NCBI GenBank assembly: GCA_009746045.1
Contig: RPFO01000448.1
Coordinates: 2,855,382-2,910,381, forward strand
Source of the DNA: Mesostigma viride
Taxonomy: Eukaryota > Streptophyta > Mesostigmatophyceae > Mesostigmatales > Mesostigmataceae
Direction: 5' to 3'
DNA length: 55,000 nt
The translations under genes were made by a program, and so were the position numbers. How positions within the stretch are numbered: the first letter of the stretch is position 1; every line of letters starts with the position of its first letter. The notes beneath the pieces are model-generated. The model had not been told where the DNA came from, did no database searches, and saw nothing but the letters and a program-made list of their open reading frames with translations. Shown here one piece after another: positions 1 through 10,878 of this stretch.

Positions 1-140
1 CTCGCTTCGCTCGCTCGCGGTAGGGTGCTCGCTCGCTTCGCTCGCTCGCCGCGCGCAGCGCACAGCTCGCTGCGCTCGCCGTGCGGTGCGCGCAGGCCGC
101 TTTCAGCGGCCGCTCGCTCGCTTCGCTCGCTCGCTGGGAT
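1..140. repeat. GC-rich palindromic tract
   Basis: A CGCTCGCTTCGCTCGCTCG-like block occurs three times (about 1-20, 31-49, 112-130), and GGCCGCT-TTC-AGCGGCC (about 96-112) forms a perfect 7-bp stem. No reading frame is supported. It may be the edge of a larger repeat cut by the window. Confidence 0.6.
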
Positions 141-224
141 TGGTGGTTAGTGATTCCGGTTGTTTTGGATTGGCGGGGAAGTCGCGATGCCCTGGATAGT
201 GCGGGATGACCCCCAATCGCTAAA

Positions 225-1950
225 TTAACTCGTCGTCTGTCCCTGGTCCTCTACGGAGGACTGAGTTGAACTCAGTCCTCTCTAGAGGACCGAGTTTTTG
301 GGTTTCGTAGAAAATTCGCCCCGGTCAGAATGTTTGACAAAAAAATTCTCTCAAAGTTTATTCAAATACTACGTGAAAAGATCTTTCTTGGACATATTTT
401 TGGGATTTTTTTGGATTTGGTATGCGCGGCTAACTGTACGGTCAAAGTACAGGTGGTAAGGGTACTTTTCCACGTGAAACGCGAGTTCCGGAAATGCACG
501 ACCTAGCCATGGCGGCTCGCGCCCATGCATGCAGTTTACGTTTGCGGACGAGTTAGCCGTCCAAACTCAGTAAATAGATTTAAAATGCCCTAAAGATGAT
601 ATAAATCAATTTTTAGCTCGCGGGGATGCGATTTACCCAGTGTCGGCACTGTTCTTGCTGGAAAAAACTGCGATAAGGCAGGTCGACGGAATTGATTACT
701 GCGCTTGCTTTCCGGCGCAATTTCAATGGCTGATAGGTTTCTTTCTACATGTTAACATGAGTTGCATTAGAATATATTGAGTGACAGTATAGATTTGATG
801 ATCTCGACCATTCTGTCACGTCATGGTCTATGTGCCGCAAAGTGCCACTTTTGCGGGCACCGCCTGGGCCAAGGTAACGCCAGCCGTGCCAGGTAAAGCC
901 GGATAATCGTTGCCTCTTCGTTCCTTGATGTTCGTACATGAGTTTAAGCTTGCGAGGCGTTGTCAGGTTCAAGTCTTGATGCTCTTTCTTGACCGTTGCC
1001 TGCCCCTCTCTAAAACCCCCTTTTCAGATGATGTTAGCAGGCATTTGCCTTAACCCAGTGTAGTTGTGCAGGGTTTTAGGAGCTGTGCAGGTTTAAACAC
1101 CTTCATAGATGTTAGTTATTCTTTTGCTACGTTCATACTGCATGATTGTGTGGCCACGGGCTGCGTCAAGGGTGCATTCAAGCTTTTACGGGTGAGTGAA
1201 AAGTCTTGGTGACAAACCACTGCCATCATGTGCCAGCAACTATGTTGGCCACATCATGGCAAGGCAAAACAGTTATAGCCATATCTATTGTTGTTTGAAA
1301 CAATGGAAATATGCTTAACCTACCCATTATATTGGTGGTTGACACTTATAACATAACCCTTTGTTGGTAGGTATCCAAGCCCATTCCCTACATGCATGCA
1401 TAGGCTCTCACTACATGATAAGGTATGATATACCTGAAGTATGATGATGCAAGTGTGTTGTCCTGTAATGCTTGAAGGGAAATGAGTTGATTGGGATGGT
1501 TGGTGGCCACGGTGATGTAGTATGACCGCACTTACATGCTAGCAAAGTTAGCAAAAGCCCCATTCCTCTCCTGAGGACTGAGAGTTTTTTAATTGTTTCA
1601 GGCAGTTGCAGTGGCCAAATGGAGCCCAGTTTTTTGCCACGCTTCAAGAACTATGTTGTTTACATGCCTATATTTTTTCTTCATGCACCAGGATTTGATT
1701 AAATTTTTCCCACTCGTTCTTATCCCGAAAAATGCAAATTCGCGAGGGGCGCCCAACGTCCGTGTAATTTTCAGGTGTTCGGGTCAAGTTTTCACATATG
1801 CAGTATTTTTGCCAACAAAATGATATCTAGTACACCCCAGATCCACATCAAAACATTTGGGATGGACCCCCCACCTAGTCGCTACACGCGGTTGAAAATT
1901 GTCAACTCAGTCCTCCTGTGAGGACTGAGTTGGGACAGACGACGAGTTAA
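225..1950. mobile_element. 1.7-kb element with ~20-bp terminal inverted repeats, no transposase
   Basis: TTAACTCGTCGTCTGTCCC at 225-243 recurs inverted at 1931-1949. Just inside each end is a strong palindrome: one of 25 nt around 252-276 (GAGGACTGAGTT and its complement around one base), and an 11-bp stem of ACTCAGTCCTC around 1906-1931. The interior has no credible transposase frame, so this is probably a non-autonomous DNA transposon. Target-site duplication is unclear (AT-rich flanks). Its interior from about 445 to 1520 has a diverged partner at 53826-54920. Confidence 0.55.
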
Positions 1951-1970
1951 TATATAGGATGAACGAAGTA

Positions 1971-2200
1971 CAGTCATTCACGCCTTAAGCTGGGTTGGCT
2001 TAAGTTGTGTTCACGCCTTTAGTTGGGTCAAATAGGGTTTCGGCATTCCAAGTTCAAAGTTGTTCAGAATAGTATGTTTGAGTATCTTTAGTTCAAATCA
2101 GTAGAATTTAGTAGAGTCATTCACGCCTTAAGTTCAGTTGGGTTCACGCCTTGGGTTGACCCCGCAAAAACCTCGAACCCAACTAAAGGCGTGAATGACC
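1971..2200 (+). mobile_element. MITE-like element, copy 1
   Basis: The ends CAGTCATTCACGCC and GGCGTGAATGACC are inverted complements, and TTCACGCCTTAAG-type motifs recur inside. Nearly the whole element reappears inverted at 47834-48045, which fixes its borders. There is no coding capacity. Target-site duplication was not resolved. Confidence 0.65.
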
Positions 2201-2386
2201 GCTCACAGTACCAAGCGCTCACACGTGTAAATAGTGATGTAACAACTGAGTTTACTTTAATTCTATGTACTTATGAAGCGGTGAGACAATGACTATATGA
2301 TCATCAGGCCATGATTCACATGATGGCGTGTGAACTAGTCACTCATCATAATCAGTTTGCCGAACACGTTGTTGCCGAAGGACTAA

Positions 2387-2662
2387 TTGATTTTGATAGT
2401 AGACATGAGTCAATCGTCTGATTGGCTCAATTTGAACACCGTACTAACTTATGACCGGCCTCAGTCCATCCGCTCTAGCTTGGAGTGCCCGGCCATGCAG
2501 GACCAAATGAGATGGCAGATCGACCTACCATTGTCCGGCCCACACGCCAGCCGGCCCCGCCCCGGCCAGCCTGTGGGCAACCCCCCTTCCGGCCTTCCCC
2601 CCCCCCCCCCCCCTTCTTGGGGCGCTTTACTGTGTAGAGTAGCTAGGATTCTTGTAGCTTAG
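2387..2662 (+). pseudogene. LINE ORF2 C-terminal fragment
   Basis: The 91-codon frame contains AMQDQMRW and a Pro/Gly-rich tail resembling the C-terminus of the LINE ORF ending at 6980 (AMQDKERW, PVGKPPPPKRR). It is only the last part of ORF2 and has no reverse-transcriptase motifs. A C-tract (about 2600-2613) suggests slippage. It lies tail-to-tail with the minus-strand fragment starting at 3099. Confidence 0.45.
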
Positions 2663-2699
2663 ATTATATTAAATTATAACATGACTCCGTTGGGAGATC

Positions 2700-3099
2700 A
2701 TTAAAATTAAATTAAATTAAATTATAACATGCCTCCGTGGGGAGGTCATGTAGCACATATTTCATGATGGATGGGGTGGAGGAAGCCGCGTGATCGAACT
2801 ATCCTAACTCTATCTAGAAAATCCTAACTGCACTACTCATCAAAACGCCTCCTCCGCTTGGGGGGAGGTGGCTTGCCCACAGGGTCGGGCGTGTGCGCCT
2901 TGACAATCTTCTTCCACCGCGTCTTGTCCTGCATGGCAGTCCAAAGACGGGAGAGAGAGTGGATGCGGTGCTCAAACTGGGCTGGGACCACTAGGTCGTC
3001 CAGCAACATCTGAACGTAGTTCGTGACAGGTTTCCCTACCCGTTTGGGAATGTCCTTGGGGCCAGGCCAGGTCAGAATGTGGGAGATCATGTAGCACAT
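2700..3099 (-). mobile_element. 5'-truncated LINE, ORF2 end plus 3' tail
   Basis: On the minus strand this matches the last ~90 codons and 3' tail of the LINE at 5153-7111: RLWTAMQDKTRWKK, PVGKPPPPKRRRRFDE and stop, then the same untranslated region ending in the hairpin and AT-rich tail. Such 5' truncation is usual for LINE insertions. No function is expected. Confidence 0.75.
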
Positions 3100-3420
3100 A
3101 TAATTCCCTTGCTGGACATGGATGGAGGTGGGCGAAGCCGCGAAACCGAACTAATCTAACTCTAAGCTAATCTAATCTAGAAAACCCTAACTATTCTACT
3201 CAGCAAAGCGCCCCTTCCTCTTGATGGGGGGGGGCTTGCCCAAGTAGCCTGCCTGGGCTGGCGTGTGAGCCTGCAATCCCTGCATGGACAATCGCCCTCC
3301 ATGCACCTCTTTCTTGTTCTGCATAGCAGTCCAAGCGAGCTAGAGAGAGGGAGTGAATGCAATGTTCAAACGGGGCTGGGACCACTAGGTCGGCCAGCAA
3401 CTGCTGTCAGCTAGGGTAGG
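3100..3420 (-). mobile_element. LINE ORF2 C-terminal fragment, second subfamily
   Basis: Minus-strand translation gives DLVVPAPFEHCIHSLS followed by a frame-broken stretch, homologous to DLVVPAQFEYRIHSLS near the end of the LINE ORF at 5139-6980. The 3' region differs from its neighbour, so this is a separate, more decayed insertion. It lies head-to-head with the ORF1-like frame starting at 3428. Confidence 0.6.
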
Positions 3421-3427
3421 TCATGGC

Positions 3428-3790
3428 ATGTCTACCTCTCTTGCTGACGAGCTCAAGAACCAGCTTCTTACCCTCATGGGCCTGGTAGGTGAGGTAGAAC
3501 TGCGTGGGTGCCACCGCCTTCCCCACTCACGGGACAAGGCGGCCCCCCCACCAGTCCTACTCACCTTCCCCTCCCCTGAGGATAAGCAGCGGTTCCTCTC
3601 TCGTCGCAAGCGGTTGCACGACCTCACCTGGACGCTGGATGACGACCTCACCCCCGCTCAGCAACAGCAGCGACGCGACCTGTGGCCGGAATACCTCCGC
3701 CATAAGCAGGACCCCCAGAAGCCCAAGGTGTACTGGAGGGGCGGGGACCTGATGATCAACCACAAGATGTGGACGCCCCCAGCGGGCTAG
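3428..3790 (+). CDS. LINE ORF1-like protein (Transposase_22/L1 ORF1p type)
   Basis: This 120-codon frame contains GEVELRGCHRLPHSRD, then PPVLLTFPSPEDKQRFLSRR, then DDDLTPAQQQQRRDLWPEYL and a final VYWRGGDLMINHKMW. The order (HRLP, LTF..P.DK..FL, D.L....QQ.RR.LWP, basic strand) is that of the RNA-binding C-terminal half of L1-type ORF1 proteins. A paralogue with the same order is at 51481-51182 on the minus strand. The N-terminal coiled coil is missing, so it is probably 5' truncated. It would act as a nucleic-acid chaperone in the retrotransposon particle. Family placement rests on motif order only. Confidence 0.6.
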   Translation: MSTSLADELKNQLLTLMGLVGEVELRGCHRLPHSRDKAAPPPVLLTFPSPEDKQRFLSRRKRLHDLTWTLDDDLTPAQQQQRRDLWPEYLRHKQDPQKPKVYWRGGDLMINHKMWTPPAG

Positions 3791-4199
3791 AATAGCAATA
3801 GCCCTAGCTTGTAACCATTGGCGTCACTGCCGCTAAGGCAGCCATGCCTAGCTGTGCCAACACACCTAGTCACGTGCCGCCAACGCACGGTACACAACCA
3901 GCCATAGCCTTAGCCTAGTCCTAGTACAGCCATGCTACGCCCTGGCTATGTTCAGATTACTTGCCCACGCTCCTTGCTATGATATGCTCACATGGGTCTT
4001 ATTGCACCCACAGTTTGCCGGATCGTTAGCCTGTCCTTTTCGCTAGCCGCGCCCGATTGCAGCTGTGGCATGCCTTTGGCATGAAGGAGACTGGGGGTCT
4101 CTGCCCTTTCTCCTGTAGTGCACACACAGGGATTAAAAGCACTTCGGTGCTCCGTGACTCCCCAACGGGAGCACGAGTTTAATTAATTAATTAATTAAT
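3791..4199 (+). mobile_element. LINE 3' untranslated region and tail
   Basis: After the ORF1-like stop codon, non-coding sequence ends in GTGCTCC...GGGAGCAC (about 4147-4175), a 7-bp stem-loop, and then a (TTAA)n tail. The same end occurs at 31567-31620. ORF1 runs straight into this tail without ORF2, so the copy is internally deleted or non-autonomous. Confidence 0.6.
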
Positions 4200-4217
4200 G
4201 TCTACCTATCTTTTTAG

Positions 4218-4880
4218 GAATGTCCTCAAGTGGGGCAAGGCCAGGTCAGGATATGCCGCCCTGGCTGGCCAAGCCGCTGGGGGCCGGCCAGACAACAGAG
4301 GTCGGTGTCTACCTGACTGGTTCGAGCAAGATGTACTCCGAATGCTATCCTACGCTGTCTAATCTCGTCCGAAATGCGAGGCACACCCTGGTACAAAGAT
4401 TCTAAAGACCTATGTGTGGAGAACCCTACGTTCAGGGCCTGGCGGAGCATCCTGGTTACCGTGCCGTTCAGCCGTGTGGCCAGCGTGTCCGTGAGCGTCC
4501 ATGCCTCGGCGCCATAGGTGAGCACCGCACGTGAGGACCAAGACCTTGAGGAGCATGCGCTTGCGATGCGCTCGCCCAGGTCCTTCCAGTACCAGTAGGT
4601 TTTGAGCGAACAATGCTTAGCCCAGGCCAGGCAGATGCGGACGTCCACATCGTCGGCGGTGTCAGGGAGCATGCTCCCCAGCAGTTTGAAGCGATCATGG
4701 AACGGGACCTCGGCGTCCCGTCTAGCAGCCGGGGCCTCGGCGGGGAGCTGATAGCCCCAATCACCATCGCCTCAGTTTTGACACCAGAATCTCCAGCCTG
4801 GGCACCGCCCGCGCCTCTAAGCCTAGTAGACAGTCCAGCCAGGTCTGCGTGTGCTCGGGGCGCCCGATGAGGCCGGTGGC
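4218..4880 (-). pseudogene. LINE ORF2 fragment with frameshifts
   Basis: Minus-strand frames give LPDTADDVDVRI, then LTYGAEAWTLTDTLATRLNG, RSLESLYQGVPRISDEIRQR and GRHILTWP, colinear with the C-terminal half of the ORF at 5139-6980 but split over shifted frames. It lacks both the reverse-transcriptase core and the last residues. Confidence 0.7.
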
Positions 4881-4975
4881 TTAGATAATTAGAGGGTAGC
4901 TTAGATTGGAGGGTAGCTTAGATTAGAGGGTACCTAGCTTAGATTAGACGGGGTAGCTTAGATTAGAGTTAGCTT
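4881..4975. repeat. Short minisatellite (AGGGTAGCTTAGATTA type)
   Basis: Four to five imperfect copies of a ~19-bp GGGTAGCTTAGATTAGA unit separate the LINE fragment from the dispersed repeat starting at 4976. No coding sense. Confidence 0.6.
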
Positions 4976-5152
4976 ATCAAGGAGACAACCAGCGCAGGCC
5001 AGAAATCGGGAGAATCCGGACCATCAGTGGTGGTAGCTCGAGCCTGCCGTTATCTTGTCCGCGTGTTCGAGTCGTTCAGGATGATGAATATGAACGGGGA
5101 TGGAAATGTGTAGCCTTGTGCATTGAAATATATATATTATGGCTGGCTTAGG
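4976..5152 (+). repeat. Dispersed repeat, left half, split by a LINE
   Basis: Begins AAGGAGACAACCAGCGCAGG and ends ATGGCTGGCTTA. It matches 12094-12250 almost base for base, where the repeat is uninterrupted; its right half resumes at 7112 after the LINE. The GAGACAACCAGCGC end also occurs at about 8485, 8785 and 39485, and inverted near 7610-7710. Confidence 0.75.
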
Positions 5153-6980
5153 TTCCTTGACCGGTGGGGCTCGCGCCCCCCCCCCGCCGCTTCACCCCGA
5201 GACGGCCGCCCGCCTCGGGGTCGCCGGACCCCCGCCGCCGCCAGCGCCCCCCTCCTCGGCCGCGGACTACCAAGTCCCCGCCTTGAAGGAGGGCTGCCTT
5301 GCCACCAACGACGTCGTCCACCCCTTCACTTTGGAGGAATTGGACGGCGCCCTTGCTCGCCTGCGGTACGATGCGGCGGTCGGGGCCGACCACCTTTCTG
5401 CTGAGCTGCTGAAGACCCCTGATCTGGCGGTTAGGGATCTTCTGCTGGCGTTCTGCAACCGTGTCCTGCTCTCTGACGAGCCTCCGCCTGCTGAGTGGCA
5501 GACGGCCATCCGCGTCATGCTGTACAAGAAGGGCTCTGCTGCTGACCCCGGTAACTACCGGGGTGTCTGCCTCCAGAGCGCCGCGCTGAAGGTCTTCATG
5601 CGCATGATGCTGCACAGGCTCCGCGCCGCGCTGGACCCACACCTGGGTGAGTCTCAGATGGGTTTCCGTAGTGGTCGTAACACTGTCATGGCTGTGTTTG
5701 TCGCGCGCCGGTTGATGGAGGAGGTGCGTCGCCTTCCCCCTGACAGTTTGCCGCTGGTCCTCATTTTTGTTGACTATATCAAGGCCTTTGACACGGTCCT
5801 CTGGGAGGCTCTTTGGGCCATCCTAGCTCTGGACCGCGTGCCACCAGCGTTTATTGCTGCCATTCGCCGACTGTATGAGGGCTCACAGGCAGTAGTGCGG
5901 ACTGCGGAAGGCACCACCCCACCATTCCCCCTTCACCACGGGGTGTGGCAAGGTTGTGTCCTGTCTCCATACCTGTTCATTATTGTCGTGGACCACGTCA
6001 TGCGCCAGGCACGTGCGCGCTTTACTGCTCTTAAGGGGTTCGAGCCAGGCTTGGACATCCTTAACGAGCGTGGGCACGGCGGGGTTAGCACGGGTTACCG
6101 CCTGGCTGACCTGATTTACGCGGACGACACCACCCTCATCGCGCGCCCCGAGCACATTCAGACCTGGCTGGACTGTCTGGGCCTGGAGGCGAGGGCGGTG
6201 GGGTTGGAGATTAGTGTCAAAACTGAGGCGATGGTGATTGGGGCCTCCAGTCGCCCACCGCTGCCGCGCCTGCTAGACGGGACGGAGGTCCCACTCCGCG
6301 ACCGCTTCAAGCTGTTGGGGAGTTGGCTTCCGGACACTGCCGACGATGTGGACACCCGCATCGGCCTTTCCTGGGCCAAGCTCCGTTCGCTCAACACCTA
6401 CTGGCGCTCCAAGGGCCTGGACGAGCACCGCAAGCGCATGCTCTTCAAGGTCCTCGTCCTCACGGTGCTCACGTATGGCGCCGAGGCATGGACACTCACG
6501 GCAACACTGGCAGCCAAGCTAGACGGCACGGTAACCCGGATGCTCCGACAGGTCCTGAATGTCGGGTTTTCTCAGCGTAGGTCCTTAGAGTCTTTGTATC
6601 ACGGTATGCCGCGTATTTCGGACGAGATTAGACAGCGTAGGATAGCATTTGTAGGACATCTTGCTCGCACCAGCCAGGTCGACACCGCCCTTGGTCTGGC
6701 CGGTCCCCAGCGGCTCGGCCAACCGGGGCGGCACATTTTGACCTGGCCTGGCCCCAAGAACATTCCTAAAAAGGTAGGGAAACATGCCATGACCTATACC
6801 CAGATGTTGCTGGACGACCTAGTGGTCCCAGCCCAGTTTGAGTACCGCATCCACTCTCTCTCCCGTCTTTGGACTGCCATGCAGGACAAGGAGCGGTGGA
6901 AGAAGATTGTCAAGGCACACACGCCCGACCCTGTGGGCAAGCCACCTCCCCCCAAGCGGAGGAGGCGTTTTGATGAGTAG
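5139..6980 (+). CDS. LINE reverse transcriptase (ORF2, 5' truncated)
   Basis: A 613-codon open frame of a non-LTR reverse transcriptase. Visible in order: DPGNYRGVCLQ (fingers, about residue 137), GFRSGRNT (about 174), FVDYIKAFDTV (motif A, about 208), GVWQGCVLSPYLF (motif B, about 268), YADD (catalytic motif C, about 327), LTYGAEAWTLT (about 447) and RISDEIRQRRIAFVGHLAR (about 492). The C-terminal LTYG..AWTLT and ISD.IR.RR..F.GH signature is shared with RTE-like animal and algal LINEs. The apurinic endonuclease expected upstream is absent. The first codons (MAGL) belong to the host repeat in which the element landed, so the apparent start is accidental. Catalytic aspartates are intact, but the copy is very unlikely to be autonomous. 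Confidence 0.9.
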   Translation: MAGLGSLTGGARAPPPPLHPETAARLGVAGPPPPPAPPSSAADYQVPALKEGCLATNDVVHPFTLEELDGALARLRYDAAVGADHLSAELLKTPDLAVRDLLLAFCNRVLLSDEPPPAEWQTAIRVMLYKKGSAADPGNYRGVCLQSAALKVFMRMMLHRLRAALDPHLGESQMGFRSGRNTVMAVFVARRLMEEVRRLPPDSLPLVLIFVDYIKAFDTVLWEALWAILALDRVPPAFIAAIRRLYEGSQAVVRTAEGTTPPFPLHHGVWQGCVLSPYLFIIVVDHVMRQARARFTALKGFEPGLDILNERGHGGVSTGYRLADLIYADDTTLIARPEHIQTWLDCLGLEARAVGLEISVKTEAMVIGASSRPPLPRLLDGTEVPLRDRFKLLGSWLPDTADDVDTRIGLSWAKLRSLNTYWRSKGLDEHRKRMLFKVLVLTVLTYGAEAWTLTATLAAKLDGTVTRMLRQVLNVGFSQRRSLESLYHGMPRISDEIRQRRIAFVGHLARTSQVDTALGLAGPQRLGQPGRHILTWPGPKNIPKKVGKHAMTYTQMLLDDLVVPAQFEYRIHSLSRLWTAMQDKERWKKIVKAHTPDPVGKPPPPKRRRRFDE

Positions 6981-7111
6981 TGTAGTTAGGCTTTTCTAGA
7001 TAGAGTTAGGATAGTTCGATCACGCGGCTTCCTCCACCCCATCCATCATGAAATATGTGCTACATGACCTCCCCACGGAGGCATGTTATAATTTAATTTT
7101 TTTTTTTTTAG
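5153..7111 (+). mobile_element. LINE insertion, 5' truncated, with 3' hairpin and poly(T) tail
   Basis: Borders come from comparison with the uninterrupted repeat at 12094-12510. Host sequence ...GGCTTA stops at 5152 and resumes at 7112 with GGTGTAGAGCG. The 3' end carries ACATGACCTCC-CCAC-GGAGGCATGT (about 7064-7088) followed by AT-rich sequence and a T run. Any target-site duplication is at most about 3 bp and cannot be told from the tail. Confidence 0.85.
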
Positions 7112-7381
7112 GTGTAGAGCGACTAGATGACCTAGACGGTGGGGCCGGAAACAGCTTGCTTGATGAGGGGGTGTGTTTCGAGCCTAACTGGCCGGGAGTG
7201 TCTAGTGGTGAGCACCATTGCTGCGATCGCTCTCCCACCATTTACGAGGAAATACCCACAAATGGAAAACCACTGAAATGGTCTAGCTAGTCAGTCATTA
7301 CGTTAGCCATGCCATGATTCCAAGCGTCCAAGAAGAAAGTTGCACACGGTGCAAAGGCAAAAATCCGGAGGACAGCACTTA
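7112..7381 (+). repeat. Dispersed repeat, right half
   Basis: Continues the element interrupted at 5152 and matches 12251-12510 with few changes. It ends in a short frame around CTRCKGKNPEDST that stops after TYS here but stays open in the other copy (12455-12691). Confidence 0.7.
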
Positions 7382-7490
7382 TAGCTAGTTTTTCGTGGCT
7401 CAGCCCCCTCCCCACCCCATCACTGAGCCATGGAATACGTGTTACATGATCCCCCAACGGAGTCATGTTATAATCTAATTATAATTTTTT
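7382..7490 (+). mobile_element. LINE 3' tail only
   Basis: Holds the LINE terminal hairpin (ACATGATCCCCCAACGG and its right arm, about 7451-7475) and an AT tail with almost no upstream LINE sequence: an extreme 5' truncation. Confidence 0.55.
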
Positions 7491-8065
7491 TATCGATAGA
7501 CGGCATTATATAAAGTGAGGCAACTATCTTATGCATGCATCGATCTGACCAACCGCTACTGAACGAATAGCCATCGTGTCATCATTCCGGCCATATGGCC
7601 TGCGCTGCATGGATGTTGTCTCCTTGATACCATGCATGGTCCGGATTCTCTCGAGCTACCATGGTCCGGATTCTCCCGATTTCTGGCCTGCGCCGGTTGC
7701 CTCCTTCATACTAGCTAGTTAACACTGAATTGAGCACATCTCGTGGTGTCTTGTTCACCATGTCTAGATCGATTGTCTCCTTGAGATCGATCAATGGGGA
7801 CCGCCCGCTGTAGTAACTATACCGGGGTGGGACAAGGGATCGATTCAGCGGCCTTTCCAGGCACGCCAATAGCAAAAAAATTCAGTGGTTGTCTGTCCGA
7901 TTCAGTAGCTACTATGAATCCCATTTGGCCACCAAGGGGATGACCAGGTTATTATTACTTGTTATTTGCCACTTGAAAGATGGCCTAGTACACATGTTCA
8001 GTTGGCATGCACCATGCCAAATCATGGCCAGCAAATTGCCAACGAACCTGCACCCAGATCCTCCA
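7491..8065. other. No gene seen; inverted fragments of the GAGACAACC repeat
   Basis: About 7600-7710 carries GGTCCGGATTCTC twice and the complement of CAGGCCAGAAAT, so pieces of the 4976/12094 repeat lie here inverted. Small open frames look random. Confidence 0.5.
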
Positions 8066-8130
8066 TCCATCCAAGGGAATACGTGCTACATGATCTCCCC
8101 ACGGAGTCATGTTACAGTTTAACTTAATGC
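8066..8130 (+). mobile_element. LINE 3' tail only
   Basis: GCTACATGATCTCCCCACGG and its right arm GGAGTCATGT make the LINE-type hairpin again, followed by a weak AT tail, without ORF2 sequence. Confidence 0.5.
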
Positions 8131-9150
8131 ACCCAGATGTAACGCATTTAATTGGCACCCCTACAATTGTCTTGAAAATTTATTCACGCCATTCACCAAC
8201 AAATTTATGTAATGCTGGCATCGGTCAGCAAGCATCATGATAGGATGCCATGTGCACAATAACTGCACATATCGCCATGCGTCCAGGCATAGTTGTCTCA
8301 CTTCATATATTTAACAAGATGCGGGCAATGTGCATTTGTTACTAGGAATGGTAACAACTAAGGACATAAGAGAATGTGTGTCTCATTGATAAGAGAGCAC
8401 ACAAAAAACACGCGGTGAAAGGTCGACCACCATGAACATGGAATACGATAACAGCGGAAACATTAAGGCATTTATATTGATGAGACAACCAGCGCGGCTG
8501 CCGGCCTGGCACGGCTGCCCAAACTAGGAAGCCTTATCATAGCTGCTCACAACATTTTTATTATGAGCACACAGCTAGCACACTCCTAAGCAGACTTGGT
8601 CAATCTCCTTTGCGCACACCCCAAGGCCCAGTTCCTCTTGGCGTAGGAACAACGCCTGTTATCAGCACAGATTTTGTGCTCGAATAATATTTTTACCGAT
8701 TTGAGCTGAATTTACTAAAATACCTCCTATACTACATAGTACAGGATGTGCGCACCAGGATCTGTACAAGGTATGTTGTCAAAGAGACAACCAGCGCAGG
8801 CCAGAAATCTGGAAGAATCCAGACCATATATTATGCCTACCCGACAGTGTCTTTCCCACCATGGGCACTACCGTTCCATTTGTTCGCTTACTACAGAGAG
8901 CCGATCAAACCCACGCTGCCTTTCTCACTTCTTCTTCAGGCGGTTGAAAAACTCCTTCCGAACTTTGCTGACCTTGCCTGCCACGACCGCCCTGCCATGA
9001 CAAGAATGCCATACGAGACAAAGAGCGAGAGTTTGCGCTCCAAAGGTGATATAAGTATATTGCACAGCCGCCAGATGCAAAGCGGCTTCGCGAATGAACA
9101 GAAGATAGAATTGGGCGCATCGCCAAATCTGTAGTCCCTCGTGCCAATCA
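8131..9150. other. No convincing gene
   Basis: Contains partial copies of the GAGACAACCAGCGC repeat end (about 8485 and 8785). The minus strand at about 8990-8925 reads VSKVRKEFFNRLKKK and stop, a plausible basic C-terminus, but no upstream exon could be joined to it. Confidence 0.35.
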
Positions 9151-9769
<619 letters not shown>

Positions 9770-9995
9770 GCGCGGGCACGAGCATGCACCAGCTAGGGAC
9801 GCATGCGCGGGCATGCAGATGCACCAGCTTGGAACACATGCGCGGGCACGAGCATGCACCAGCTAGGGACGCATGCGCGGGCATGAGCATGCACTAGCTA
9901 GGGACGCATGCACGGGCATGAGCATGCACTAGCTAGGGACGCATGCGCGGGCATGAGCATGCACTAGCTAGGGACGCATGCGCGGGCATAAGCGC
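9770..9995. repeat. 33-bp minisatellite rich in palindromes
   Basis: Six to seven copies of a unit containing GAGCATGCACTAGCTAGGGA followed by CGCATGCGCGGGC. GCATGC, CTAGCTAG and GCATGCGC make each unit partly self-complementary. Confidence 0.85.
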
Positions 9996-10054
9996 ACCTC
10001 CTATTCAGATTCCCATGCAAGAGCTTGACTGAGAGGACAAATACGAGTGAGGCC

Positions 10055-10215
10055 AGAGAAGTACATGGAAGACTACGTAGATGAGTATGTGGAGAAGTAC
10101 ATAGACAAGTACATAGAGACTTGCAAAGAGAAGTACATGGGCAAGTACATAGAGAAGTACAAAGAGAAATACATAGAGAAGTGCAAATAGAAGTACATGG
10201 ACAAGTACATAGAGG
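10055..10215. repeat. 12-bp minisatellite (AAGTACATAGAG)
   Basis: About a dozen degenerate copies of an AAGTACATAGAG unit. Frames across it (YVLVYV-like) are repeat artefacts. Confidence 0.8.
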
Positions 10216-10730
10216 TGAGAGAAGTATTGGACTGACCTGCAGTATGGCTGGTTGGGGTTATTCTGGAGAGGTTGGCACCATGACCGAAGGTGAAGCCATG
10301 CGCCATGTGTCCATGTGACAGTCAACCACCAAGCACGGGACATCCAACCACTCAGCAGGGGGCAGCATCGAGACATGAAGGAGTCAAATGTGTGGCACAA
10401 TCACAGAATAAATAGACAATACGCAAACAGGTAGTATAGAATATGCCGTGTAGGATTAGATGCCCGGGTAACAGCAGCAGCCCACGGGGAAGAAGCCACC
10501 AAATAACATAAAGAAACAGCGCGACCGCCCGCCCACAGGGGAAGAGCGGTAGTGCTTGCGATGGAAGCTGTCGAGGTGCTCACTATCGACGACTTGGCAA
10601 GGCAAGCGGGAGGCATCAACGGTAACATGAAGCTGCCCTTGTCACTTGACCCTGGAACGATCTCAGGGATCCCCCAGCATCTGACCTGTATTCATGGCAT
10701 GGAAAGGAGATGGGAAGGTTGTCAGGTGGT
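10216..10730. other. No convincing gene
   Basis: Short random frames only; nothing recognised on either strand. Confidence 0.35.
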
Positions 10731-10878
10731 AGGGAGATTGGAAAAGAAAGATGTACGACAAGAATTACGCTGCATCCGTGCTTGGCACACACCTGTGCAC
10801 AAATAGGGAGATTGGAAAAGAAAGATGTACAACAAGAATTACGCTGCATCCGTGCTTGGCACACACCTGTGCACAAAA
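10731..10878. repeat. 74-bp tandem duplication
   Basis: Two copies starting AGGGAGATTGGAAAAGAAAG at 10731 and 10805, offset exactly 74 bp and nearly identical, so recent. No gene is evident around it. Confidence 0.9.

Noticed and set aside
8746-9134. 128-codon ORF starting MRTRICTRYVV
   Set aside because: It begins inside a dispersed-repeat end, has no recognisable domain, and ends beside an (AG)n array; the overlapping minus-strand VRKEFFNRLKKK end is equally unsupported.
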